This document shows positions 53,941 through 61,421 of a stretch of 64,000 nt of DNA, one piece after another. Where the stretch lies: the NCBI GenBank assembly GCA_040004035.1, contig JAMPLN010000011.1. The stretch is one strand, 5' to 3'. Under the pieces are notes generated by a model. That model was not told the DNA's origin and did not search any database. It saw nothing but the letters and a program-made list of their open reading frames with translations. The position numbers and the translations under genes are program-made. Source of the DNA: Microcoleus vaginatus_C (GTDB lineage: Bacteria > Cyanobacteriota > Cyanobacteriia > Cyanobacteriales > Microcoleaceae). Every line of letters starts with the position of its first letter. The stretch's first letter is position 1.

Positions 53941-54183
53941 CCGAGGTGCTATCCGCCTGCAAGTGGAAAATTCCCTGCAGCACTCGCTGATTTTGAGTCA
54001 GCAATTCGTCTCGATCGCGATTTTGCTAAAACTTACTTCAACCGAGGAGTGATTAGATATAAATTGAGAGAGGTTCAGGGAGCATTTGAGGATTTTCAGA
54101 AGGCGCCAGGGCTGTTTAAGCTGCAGGGGCACATAGATTATTCCCGAGAAGCGGTTTCTAAAATTAGACAGCTATGGTATTAG
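53885..54183 (+). pseudogene. 3' half of the TPR gene, duplicated and broken
   Basis: Copy of about 51977-52275. Single-base deletions (for example CCCTGCAGC for CCCTCGCAGC) break the frame. It ends CTATGGTATTAG like the original ending CTATGGTGTTAG. No start of its own. Confidence 0.85.
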
Positions 54184-54253
54184 TTGAATTTAGGAATGAG
54201 GAATTGGGGAATTTGTAAGGTGCGCCATAAGCACCCTACACCTATAGTTAATG

Positions 54254-55603
54254 TTAGCCAATTCTCAAGGCTGCATCGGCAGGTTGAGGGTTAGGATCAC
54301 TAGGAATCCTAGATAAAGGAATTGCAAAGGCTGCATTTTGAACAGAGGCGACAGTAGAATTTTGTACCACAGTATAAGCCCCTGCCAAGTTAATGACACT
54401 ATTGCTTCCAGATTGAGTGAATGTAGTATCGGATAAATTTCCTGTCAAAGCAATGCGATCGCCTTCCTCTGGTCTAAAATCAACTATTGTATGACTTGTT
54501 ATGGGTAGGAGAATAAAAGGAAGAGAAGCAGGATCTACTCCGAGCAAAACAAAAGTATCTGCACCACTACCTCCTGTGAGAGTATTGTCGCCTGTATCTC
54601 CAATCAAAATATCATTGCCATCACCACCAATTAAGATATCATTCCCTTGACCGCCTCGCAAAAAGTCGTTACCAGCATCACCATTGAGAGTATCGTCAGC
54701 GAAATTGCCAATCAGAATATCGTTGCCAACACCGCCGCTAATGGAGTCGTTACCTTTGCCGCCTCTTAGAAAGTCGTCGCCTGCTTCGCCCGTGATGGTA
54801 TCGTTGCCTTGGCTGCCGTTAATTGCATCATCCGTCGGTGCACCGAGGATGCGATCGTTTGCGCTACCTCCGAGTACGCCACTGGGATTTTGCTGAGAGT
54901 CTTGGGGAGTGACTTGATAGTTGTTGGGGGTGTTTGGCAATCTGAGCGCTCGCAAAGATAGATTTACGAAATTGGTACTATTAATTAAATCGTTGAGTAC
55001 ATTAACATCGGTAATGATGCTAGAAACCCGGCTGGGGACGATTCCGTCAATGACTTTTGCAGTCGAAATGCGATCGCCCTGCTGCACCGCATTCACCGTT
55101 TCAAAACCTCCAATAACGTTGCCAAAAACAGCATAACTACCGTCCAAAAATGGCAACTCATCCAAAGCAAAATAAAACTGCGAAGAAGCCGAATCCAAAG
55201 CATTAGAACGAGCCATTGCCACGGCCCCGCGAGTGTGCTGCAACTGCGGCGTCTGGGTTACAATTTGGTTGTAAACAGGTTGCGCGGCCCCTTGCGGCTT
55301 GATTTCCAAAGGAATAAAACGCGGCTGATTGGTATCCGGATCTATAAAACTACCTGTTCCCAATTGACTTGCTGGAATTGTAGTATCTCTGCTGCGCGGA
55401 TCGCCTCCTTGCACCACAAAAGGCTCTGGCTGGCGCACAACTCGGTGAAACATCACCCCGTCGTAAATGCCACGTTCAACTAAGTCAACAAAATTTCCCC
55501 CAGTAATCGGGGCATTAGTGCCGTCTACTTCGATCGTAACGGGTTGACCGTTAATTATCTGGACTACTATAGCTTTGCCTGTTAACGGGAGTGCAGCGCT
55601 CAT
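54254..55603 (-). CDS. cyclophilin-type isomerase fused to RTX repeats (copy 2)
   Basis: 449 residues. The first 199 residues equal copy 1. Afterwards it differs at many positions: the linker has NSTNFVNLSLRALRL, the RTX part has GGVGNDILIGN in place of GGVDNDIINGN, and the tail region has an insertion (VDPASLPFILLPITSH). The sharp change from identity to divergence suggests gene conversion of the 5' part. Divergent from the intact peroxiredoxin gene. Confidence 0.88.
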   Translation of the reverse strand: MSAALPLTGKAIVVQIINGQPVTIEVDGTNAPITGGNFVDLVERGIYDGVMFHRVVRQPEPFVVQGGDPRSRDTTIPASQLGTGSFIDPDTNQPRFIPLEIKPQGAAQPVYNQIVTQTPQLQHTRGAVAMARSNALDSASSQFYFALDELPFLDGSYAVFGNVIGGFETVNAVQQGDRISTAKVIDGIVPSRVSSIITDVNVLNDLINSTNFVNLSLRALRLPNTPNNYQVTPQDSQQNPSGVLGGSANDRILGAPTDDAINGSQGNDTITGEAGDDFLRGGKGNDSISGGVGNDILIGNFADDTLNGDAGNDFLRGGQGNDILIGGDGNDILIGDTGDNTLTGGSGADTFVLLGVDPASLPFILLPITSHTIVDFRPEEGDRIALTGNLSDTTFTQSGSNSVINLAGAYTVVQNSTVASVQNAAFAIPLSRIPSDPNPQPADAALRIG

Positions 55604-55722
55604 GGGTAAATTGCTATTTGAGTGAGTGAGCTTTGGGTTTTAGAAGCAATCCGCGAATTGCCCTTACCCATTTAATCAGAAAACTGTAAACTTGTCTTAA
55701 GTACAGTTCTACTTCTAAATTT

Positions 55723-56274
55723 ATGATGTCCCGTCGCAAGTTTTTTAGCACTTTATTGGCAATTTGTCTAGTTGTTCTAAGTTTCAATTTTGCCGCACCT
55801 GCATTGGCCCTGGGTGGCAAGCTTCCGACGCTGAATGAAGCCGCACCGGATTTTAGTTTGCCGACAAACAGCGGCGACGGACAAGTGTCCCTGTCCGATT
55901 ATCGCGGTAAGTGGCTGGTAGTCTATTTCTATCCGAAAGACTTTACATCGGGTTGTACGATCGAAGCACGGAGATTTCAGCAAGACTTGCCGAAATACTT
56001 GGCAAAGAATACTCAAATTATCGGCATTAGCGCTGATGATGTCGATTCCCATGCGGAATTTTGCGATTCGGAAGGTTTGAAGTTTCCGCTGTTAGCTGAT
56101 ACGGATGGTAAAGTGAGTAAAGCTTACGGTTCTTGGATGAGTTTTATCTCGGCGCGACACAGTTTTATTATTGACCCTGAAGGGATTTTGCGCGAAACTT
56201 TTGTGAAGATTAATCCGGCGATTCATTCTAAAGAAGTGTTGGCTCGTTTGGGGGAATTGCAGGCTAACGGGTAA
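55723..56274 (+). CDS. exported peroxiredoxin (PrxQ/Bcp family)
   Basis: 183 residues. The N-terminus MMSRRKFFSTLLA then a hydrophobic core and APALA looks like a signal peptide with a twin-arginine-like SRRKFF. The mature thioredoxin-fold part has peroxidatic Cys in KDFTSGCTIEARRF; the Cys five residues on, usual in many PrxQ, is absent, while another Cys lies in HAEFCDSEGL and could resolve. It removes peroxides, here probably in the lumen or periplasm. ATG at 55723 or 55726. Confidence 0.88.
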   Translation: MMSRRKFFSTLLAICLVVLSFNFAAPALALGGKLPTLNEAAPDFSLPTNSGDGQVSLSDYRGKWLVVYFYPKDFTSGCTIEARRFQQDLPKYLAKNTQIIGISADDVDSHAEFCDSEGLKFPLLADTDGKVSKAYGSWMSFISARHSFIIDPEGILRETFVKINPAIHSKEVLARLGELQANG

Positions 56275-56278
56275 TACC

Positions 56279-56313
56279 ATTTTAGATTTTAGATTTTAGA
56301 TTTTAGATTTTAG
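56279..56313. repeat. STRR (ATTTTAG)5
   Basis: Five perfect heptamers starting four bases past the peroxiredoxin stop codon. CTAAAAT x3 at 56611-56631 is the inverted type, so the gap 56275-56648 is bracketed by STRRs. Confidence 0.9.
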
Positions 56314-56354
56314 ATTTGAATAATTGGGAATGACTGATGAACCTTAGTCTTGGT

Positions 56355-56402
56355 AGTGAAGACTACATTCCTCTGTATTTTCAGAGGAATGTAGTCTTCA
56401 CT
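56355..56402. repeat. 21-bp inverted repeat
   Basis: AGTGAAGACTACATTCCTCTG (56355-56375; first 20 bases AGTGAAGACTACATTCCTCT) and its complement (56382-56402) around TATTTT. It can end the peroxiredoxin transcript. The rest of the gap to 56648 holds a GAACGGGCCGGAGAGCCCGTTC palindrome near 56516-56537 and no gene. Confidence 0.75.
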
Positions 56403-56648
56403 GCAAACGTTATCAGGTTGATTTGAACTCACATCTTGCACCATTCTCAATAATCCTTTTTTGGGTGGATTCTCCTGCCCAACCCTACTCCCCACAAGAA
56501 AATCTACTCTTTGTGGAACGGGCCGGAGAGCCCGTTCTTGACAATGGTGCAAAATCTCAGTTTTACGGGAAATGATAGCTGGTAACGTGACAAGCGATAT
56601 AAGAGTAAATCTAAAATCTAAAATCTAAAATCGCCTGTGCTGCCATAC

Positions 56649-57188
56649 TCAGTGAAAATTAAACTTGCTATTGACTGCAACAGGCTCGGAAGAAGATTCA
56701 GGCTCTGAAAAATTTCTCTTTCTGCTAGCCATGCGGCGTTCCGGGTCAATTCCCTCGAAGGTTGGCGGCAACCAAACTCGGACTACCAACAACACTGCCA
56801 AAACCCGCAAAAATGCGCCTGTGGATAATATTTGAACCGAGGGAGTTTCCAGGAATCCCCGCACTATCACTTCTCGCAAAACTGATACAATACAAACTTC
56901 CACAGCTACGCCTATCGAAACTCTTTTTTCTTGCAAGTAAATAATTAGCAAGCGAAATAATTCCACTAAAACTAATAGAAATAAAATATCTGCTGTCACT
57001 TCCTGGAAATTCAAAGGAGGTAGCAGCGAGAAGAACATTTCTCGCAGTTCTAGCACCATGAAACAAAACAAACCAATACATAGGGAAATTACAATTAAGT
57101 CTTGGACTGTTTCCAGAGCGGTGACGATTAATTGCAGATTTAACCATTGAGGGGGGTTACTGGACGAGTTGTTTAAACGCTTTTCCAT
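56649..57188 (-). CDS. PsiE-like membrane protein
   Basis: 179 residues from ATG 57188, which has AGGA at a good distance; a TTG at 57203 and ATG at 57194 are alternatives. Four hydrophobic segments (about 24-45, 62-86, 95-115 and 122-143) and the LREVIVRGFLE and FLRVLAVLLVVRVWLP segments match PsiE-type phosphate-starvation proteins. The function of PsiE is unknown. The C-terminal 35 residues are polar. Divergent from sodB. Confidence 0.72.
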   Translation of the reverse strand: MEKRLNNSSSNPPQWLNLQLIVTALETVQDLIVISLCIGLFCFMVLELREMFFSLLPPLNFQEVTADILFLLVLVELFRLLIIYLQEKRVSIGVAVEVCIVSVLREVIVRGFLETPSVQILSTGAFLRVLAVLLVVRVWLPPTFEGIDPERRMASRKRNFSEPESSSEPVAVNSKFNFH

Positions 57189-57203
57189 TGACATATCCTG
57201 CAA

Positions 57204-57569
57204 CTTTTTTGGCTTTCTTACAGCTTAATTGAACTTAGGTTAATCTTTGACCATTTACAGGTTTAATCTATTTATCAGTCTCATAAAATTTTGATCGGTT
57301 GACAATTTCACACACCCTTTTATTTGCCTCCCAGGTGGCTTGACATTTAGCAAGCCTTTATGCTATTTGAAGCCTGCAATAAGTAGCTTTGATATCTAAA
57401 AAATAGAAGTCTGAATGCTGAAATGCTGCAACTGCTATAAAATAGGAAAATTGTAAAGAATTATTTACCACAGCTTGATAAACTCAAGCTAGTGAGTCTC
57501 GGCTTTAATCATACAAAAGCCGGAAAGTCAACCGAAAAACCAAAAGTAATCCAGAGAGGATTGAACACA
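57204..57569. other. 366-base upstream region of sodB
   Basis: A 26-codon in-frame extension of sodB (57492-57569) is not coding-like. CGGCTTT...AAAGCCG at about 57500-57522 can form a small leader hairpin. AGAGAGGA before ATG 57570 is the ribosome-binding site. No operator could be named. Confidence 0.5.
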
Positions 57570-58172
57570 ATGGCATTTGAACTTGCACCATTACCCTTCG
57601 CCGCTGACGCCCTAGAACCAGCTCATATGTCGGCCAACACGTTTTCGTTCCACCACGACAAGCACCACGCTGCTTACGTCACCAATCTGAATAAACTGAT
57701 TGAAGGGACTGAAATGGCCAGCAAATCCCTTGAAGAAATTGTCAAGGCATCTGCTAAAGACCCATCCAAAGCCGGCATTTTCAACAATGCAGGTCAAGTT
57801 TGGAACCACAATTTTTTCTGGAATTCCCTCAAACCGGGTGGCGGCGGCACTCCGACAGGAGCTTTAGCTGACAAAATCAACGCCGACTTCGGCAGCTTCG
57901 ACAAATTCAAAGAAGAATTCAAGACTGCTGCGACAACTCAGTTCGGTAGCGGCTGGGCTTGGCTGGTTTTGGACAACGGCACTTTGAAAGTCACCAAAAC
58001 AGCTAACGCCGACACCCCGCTAGCACACGGCCAAACTCCGTTGCTGACTTTGGATGTCTGGGAACACGCTTATTATTTGGATTTCCAAAACCGCCGTCCC
58101 GACTACATTACTAATTTCTTGGATAATTTGGCTAACTGGGATTTCGCAGCAGCAAATTTGGCTGCCGCTTAG
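57570..58172 (+). CDS. sodB: iron superoxide dismutase
   Basis: 200 residues from ATG 57570, the usual FeSOD length and beginning (MAFELAPLPF). Metal ligands: His in FSFHHDKHH, His in QVWNHNFFW, Asp and His in LDVWEHAYYLD. The Ala-Gln motif and FGSGWAWL fit Fe rather than Mn type. Cytosolic; removes superoxide from photosynthetic electron transport. A 22-bp stem follows 18 bases after the stop. Confidence 0.96.
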   Translation: MAFELAPLPFAADALEPAHMSANTFSFHHDKHHAAYVTNLNKLIEGTEMASKSLEEIVKASAKDPSKAGIFNNAGQVWNHNFFWNSLKPGGGGTPTGALADKINADFGSFDKFKEEFKTAATTQFGSGWAWLVLDNGTLKVTKTANADTPLAHGQTPLLTLDVWEHAYYLDFQNRRPDYITNFLDNLANWDFAAANLAAA

Positions 58173-58189
58173 TAGCATCTAACTTTGAG

Positions 58190-58240
58190 GACTTTAGTCC
58201 TCACTACAAACTTTATCGGTTTGTAGTGAGGACTAAAGTC
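58190..58240 (+). terminator. 22-bp hairpin after sodB (dispersed palindrome)
   Basis: GACTTTAGTCCTCACTACAA and two further bases (58190-58211) pair with 58219-58240 around TTTATCG. It is between the convergent ends of sodB and the 911-residue gene. Related GACTGAAGTCC half-sites occur near 48928. It may stop transcription both ways. Confidence 0.7.
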
Positions 58241-58274
58241 ATGATGAATGAGAATTATTTAACCAAACTTGCTA

Positions 58275-61010
58275 TTAGCAAACAAAAACAGCTTTCAACA
58301 TTCCTTCGCCTCGGTCTGGTTGGAGTTCAAATCCTAGTTTTTTACAGAGGCTCTGCATCTTGTAGTTGCTATTGAGAATGTAGCCGACGATCGCCTCTAA
58401 TTTCTCTTCCTGACCAATTTGCAGCAGCCGCCTCAATAATTCTGTTCCCAAACCGTGCTGCTGATAGCTATCGCTAACGATCAGCGCAAATTCGGCTTCG
58501 TTTGTGCCGTGGAGTTTGCTCAGACGCGCTACTCCCAAAATCCGGTGTTCTGAGGTTTCTGGGTCTTGATTATCGGCTACTAACACCATTTCGCGATCGT
58601 AGTCAATAAAACAAATCCGGGTCAAACGTTCGTGAGCGATGCGGTGCTTTAACTTTACCATGTGAGCGTAGCGCAAATACACGCTCTCTTCGGAAAGTTC
58701 TTTGTGGAACAGCACCATCAGCGGCTCATCTTCTGGGCGAATCGGACGGATCGTGATGGGACGATCGCCGTTTGTTGACCATGTTTGAACGTATTGCGTA
58801 GGATAGGGGCGAATCGCGGGTAAAATCGGGTTTTCTGTTGTCTTGAGAACAACGCGGGCATCAAGAGCGATCGCACCTTCAGGAGAAACCAACAGCGGAT
58901 TAATATCAATCTCGGCAATTTTAGGTTGCTCTACAATCAGTTGACTGAAACGAACTAATAACTGTTCGAGTTGTACCAGGTCAATTGCCGCTCTGCCGCG
59001 CACTCCTTGCAAAGCTTTATAGATGCGAGTTTGCTCCATCATCCGCCGCGCTAGGGTGGTATTTAAAGGCGGAAGTGCTAGCGATCGATCTTGAAAGACT
59101 TCCACTAATTGTCCGCCGGAACCAAACAGCATCACCGGCCCAAATTGTGGGTCGATACTGCTACCCAAAATTAGTTCATAGCCTTCCAAATGCACCATCG
59201 GCTGCACAGTTACGCCAAGAAACGCTGCAGGATCGATCGCCCGTACCCGCTTGGCGATCGCCTCAAAGGCACTAATTACAGCCTTAGCATCGCCTAAATT
59301 TAGTTGTACGCCCCCCACATCGGTTTTGTGAGTAATCGTCTCAGAATGGAGTTTTAGCACCACTGGATAACCGAGGATCTCGGCAATTTCCACAGCTTCG
59401 GCCGCACTCGCTGCAATTTCTGTCGCTACGGTGGGAATGCCGTAAGCTGCCAGCAACTGTTTTGATTCGTACTCGGTTAATAGAGTGCGATTGTTTTGGC
59501 GGGCGGCAGTCAAAATCTTCGCAGCAGTCGCACACCCGGAAGTCTCGATTTCGCAATCAGCGGGGAGAGAAGGCGTTTCGTAGATAGCGCGCAGGTTGTA
59601 CGTGTACCGCCACATATAGTTGAACAACCTGACGGCGGTATCGGGATACGGGAAAGTCGGAATATTTGCCTGATTGAGAATTTGCGTTCCCGCTGACACT
59701 TCCACACCGCCCATCCAGCTTGCTAATAAGGGCTTTCCGAGTTGGCTGTAAGACTTGAGTTTTTCTGCGGTTTGGGTGGGATTTGTCATCGCTTGTGGCG
59801 TCAGGATGACCAGCAATCCGTCACTATTGGGATCTGGAGCGACAACTTCTAGAGTTTGGGCGTAACGATCGCTACTAGCATCGCCCAAAATATCGATCGG
59901 GTTGTGATGACTCCACTGAGGTGGCAAAAACTCATCAAGCTGCTGCAGCGTCTCCGGTGCCAGATTTGCCAGCGCACCGCCGTCGCTAATTAAGGCATCA
60001 GTGGCGATCGCCCCTGGGCCTCCTGCATTGGTGACGATCGATAGGCGGTTGCCCTGCGGTCGCGGTTGCTTGGCCAGAATTTCTGCCATGTCGAACAAAT
60101 CGGAAATCGTATGTACGCGCAACGCGCCACAGCGGCGGAAAGCAGCGTTAAGCACGTCATCGCTGCCGGTCAAAGCTCCCGTATGGGAAGCGGCGGCTTG
60201 GGCGGCGGCGGCGGTACGTCCTACCTTGAGAATGATGATCGGTTTGTCGATCGCCACTGGGCGGGCGGCGGACAGGAACGAACGAGCATCACCCATAGAT
60301 TCCATGTACAAAACGATACTGTGAGTATGGGGATCGTCCCCGAAATACTCGATCAGATCGCCCCAACCGACATCGAGCATAGAGCCGATCGACACAAAGG
60401 AACTAAAACCGACATTTTCTCCTAAACTCCAGTCGAGAATCGAAGTACAGAGGGCGCCGCTTTGACTGATGAAGGCGACATTACCTGGACGGGCGATCGT
60501 ACCTGCAAAAGTAGCATTGAGCCCAAGCACAGGATTCATCACGCCGAGGCAATTTGGGCCGATAATCCGCATTCCGCCCAGACGCGCTTGGGCGATAACT
60601 TGCTGTTCTAAAGCCTCCCCAGCCGCACCAATCTCTTTAAAGCCAGCAGAAACAATAATTGCCCCTTTCACCCCAGCAGCAATACATTCGCGGATCACTT
60701 GCGGCACCCCAGCAGCAGGCGTAGCAATCACTGCCAGATCCACTACTTCTGGGACGCTAGCAATGTCAGGATAAGACTTGAGCCCCAAGACGCTACGGCG
60801 CTGCGGATTCACTGGAAAAACTGTTCCGCCAAACGGATTCCGAATCAAGTTCCACAGGAGAGTTCGTCCGACGCTTCCTTCTCTCTCTGTTGCGCCGATT
60901 ACAGCCACCGAGCGAGGCGCAAAAATCCGATCGAGCGGATGACGCTGTTCTTTCCAAATATCGTGAGCCGGATCGCTCGCAGTGCTTTGATTTCTTGAAT
61001 TTATCTGCAT
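58275..61010 (-). CDS. fused ADP-forming acyl-CoA synthetase and GNAT acetyltransferase (Pat/YfiQ-like)
   Basis: 911 residues. Order: CoA-binding Rossmann domain (about 30-150: SVAVIGATEREGSVG), ligase-CoA domain with the phospho-His segment (AAASHTGALTGSDD), ATP-grasp domain (about 500-720: YGIPTVATEIA, GYPVVLKLHSE) and a C-terminal GNAT (about 745-905) with QQHGLGTELLRRLL. The same layout occurs in ADP-forming acetyl-CoA synthetases that make acetate and ATP, and in protein lysine acetyltransferases Pat/YfiQ where the first part is regulatory. The phospho-His being present leaves synthetase activity possible. Divergent from pflB. Confidence 0.87.
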   Translation of the reverse strand: MQINSRNQSTASDPAHDIWKEQRHPLDRIFAPRSVAVIGATEREGSVGRTLLWNLIRNPFGGTVFPVNPQRRSVLGLKSYPDIASVPEVVDLAVIATPAAGVPQVIRECIAAGVKGAIIVSAGFKEIGAAGEALEQQVIAQARLGGMRIIGPNCLGVMNPVLGLNATFAGTIARPGNVAFISQSGALCTSILDWSLGENVGFSSFVSIGSMLDVGWGDLIEYFGDDPHTHSIVLYMESMGDARSFLSAARPVAIDKPIIILKVGRTAAAAQAAASHTGALTGSDDVLNAAFRRCGALRVHTISDLFDMAEILAKQPRPQGNRLSIVTNAGGPGAIATDALISDGGALANLAPETLQQLDEFLPPQWSHHNPIDILGDASSDRYAQTLEVVAPDPNSDGLLVILTPQAMTNPTQTAEKLKSYSQLGKPLLASWMGGVEVSAGTQILNQANIPTFPYPDTAVRLFNYMWRYTYNLRAIYETPSLPADCEIETSGCATAAKILTAARQNNRTLLTEYESKQLLAAYGIPTVATEIAASAAEAVEIAEILGYPVVLKLHSETITHKTDVGGVQLNLGDAKAVISAFEAIAKRVRAIDPAAFLGVTVQPMVHLEGYELILGSSIDPQFGPVMLFGSGGQLVEVFQDRSLALPPLNTTLARRMMEQTRIYKALQGVRGRAAIDLVQLEQLLVRFSQLIVEQPKIAEIDINPLLVSPEGAIALDARVVLKTTENPILPAIRPYPTQYVQTWSTNGDRPITIRPIRPEDEPLMVLFHKELSEESVYLRYAHMVKLKHRIAHERLTRICFIDYDREMVLVADNQDPETSEHRILGVARLSKLHGTNEAEFALIVSDSYQQHGLGTELLRRLLQIGQEEKLEAIVGYILNSNYKMQSLCKKLGFELQPDRGEGMLKAVFVC

Positions 61011-61421
61011 AATACCCTACTTCAATTAATCAGCAATTAATATTGCTCTGCTTTCGATAACAATTACCGCATCCAATCCGAACTCTTTTTCTACTTTTTT
61101 CTGCTTTTTCTTCATCTTCTTCGGGTGTTCGCGGTTTCGGAAAAAAAATCTCATTGCGCGTTTCCGACCCACCCCCCCCTTAAACAACATTTCGGTTGTC
61201 AAAGTGTTAGTTCGGGAACCCATTTGGTCAGAGCTTCCTCAACAATTCACGAGGATGTTCTGCCTACTATTTATCTTAATTCTTTCCAGGGAATTAGCAA
61301 GTCAATTTTTGTAACGAATAGCGAACCGGGTAGTTAAAATATTGAGATTAAATATATAGTAGATGTAGTGGTCGAAGAGAAAAAGATCGATCGCTAACAA
61401 AAGATTGAGGTGAAAGCAGCT
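61011..61421. other. 411-base divergent region between the acyl-CoA synthetase gene and pflB
   Basis: Holds a degraded copy of the TTCTTCG...TTCGCGGTT repeat at about 61118-61140 and a C-run at 61170-61180. The last 100 bases are AT-rich and probably contain the pflB promoter. No operator recognised. Confidence 0.5.

Larger units (their letters stand above)
51977..55770. repeat. segmental tandem duplication, two units of about 1.9 kb
   Basis: Unit 1 (about 51977-53882) runs from the middle of the TPR gene through the cyclophilin-RTX gene to codon 13 of a peroxiredoxin gene. Unit 2 (about 53885-55770) repeats the same order. The junction is at about 53883. From about 53160 to 53880 and 55038 to 55760 the two units look identical; the TPR and RTX ends have diverged. 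Confidence 0.88.
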
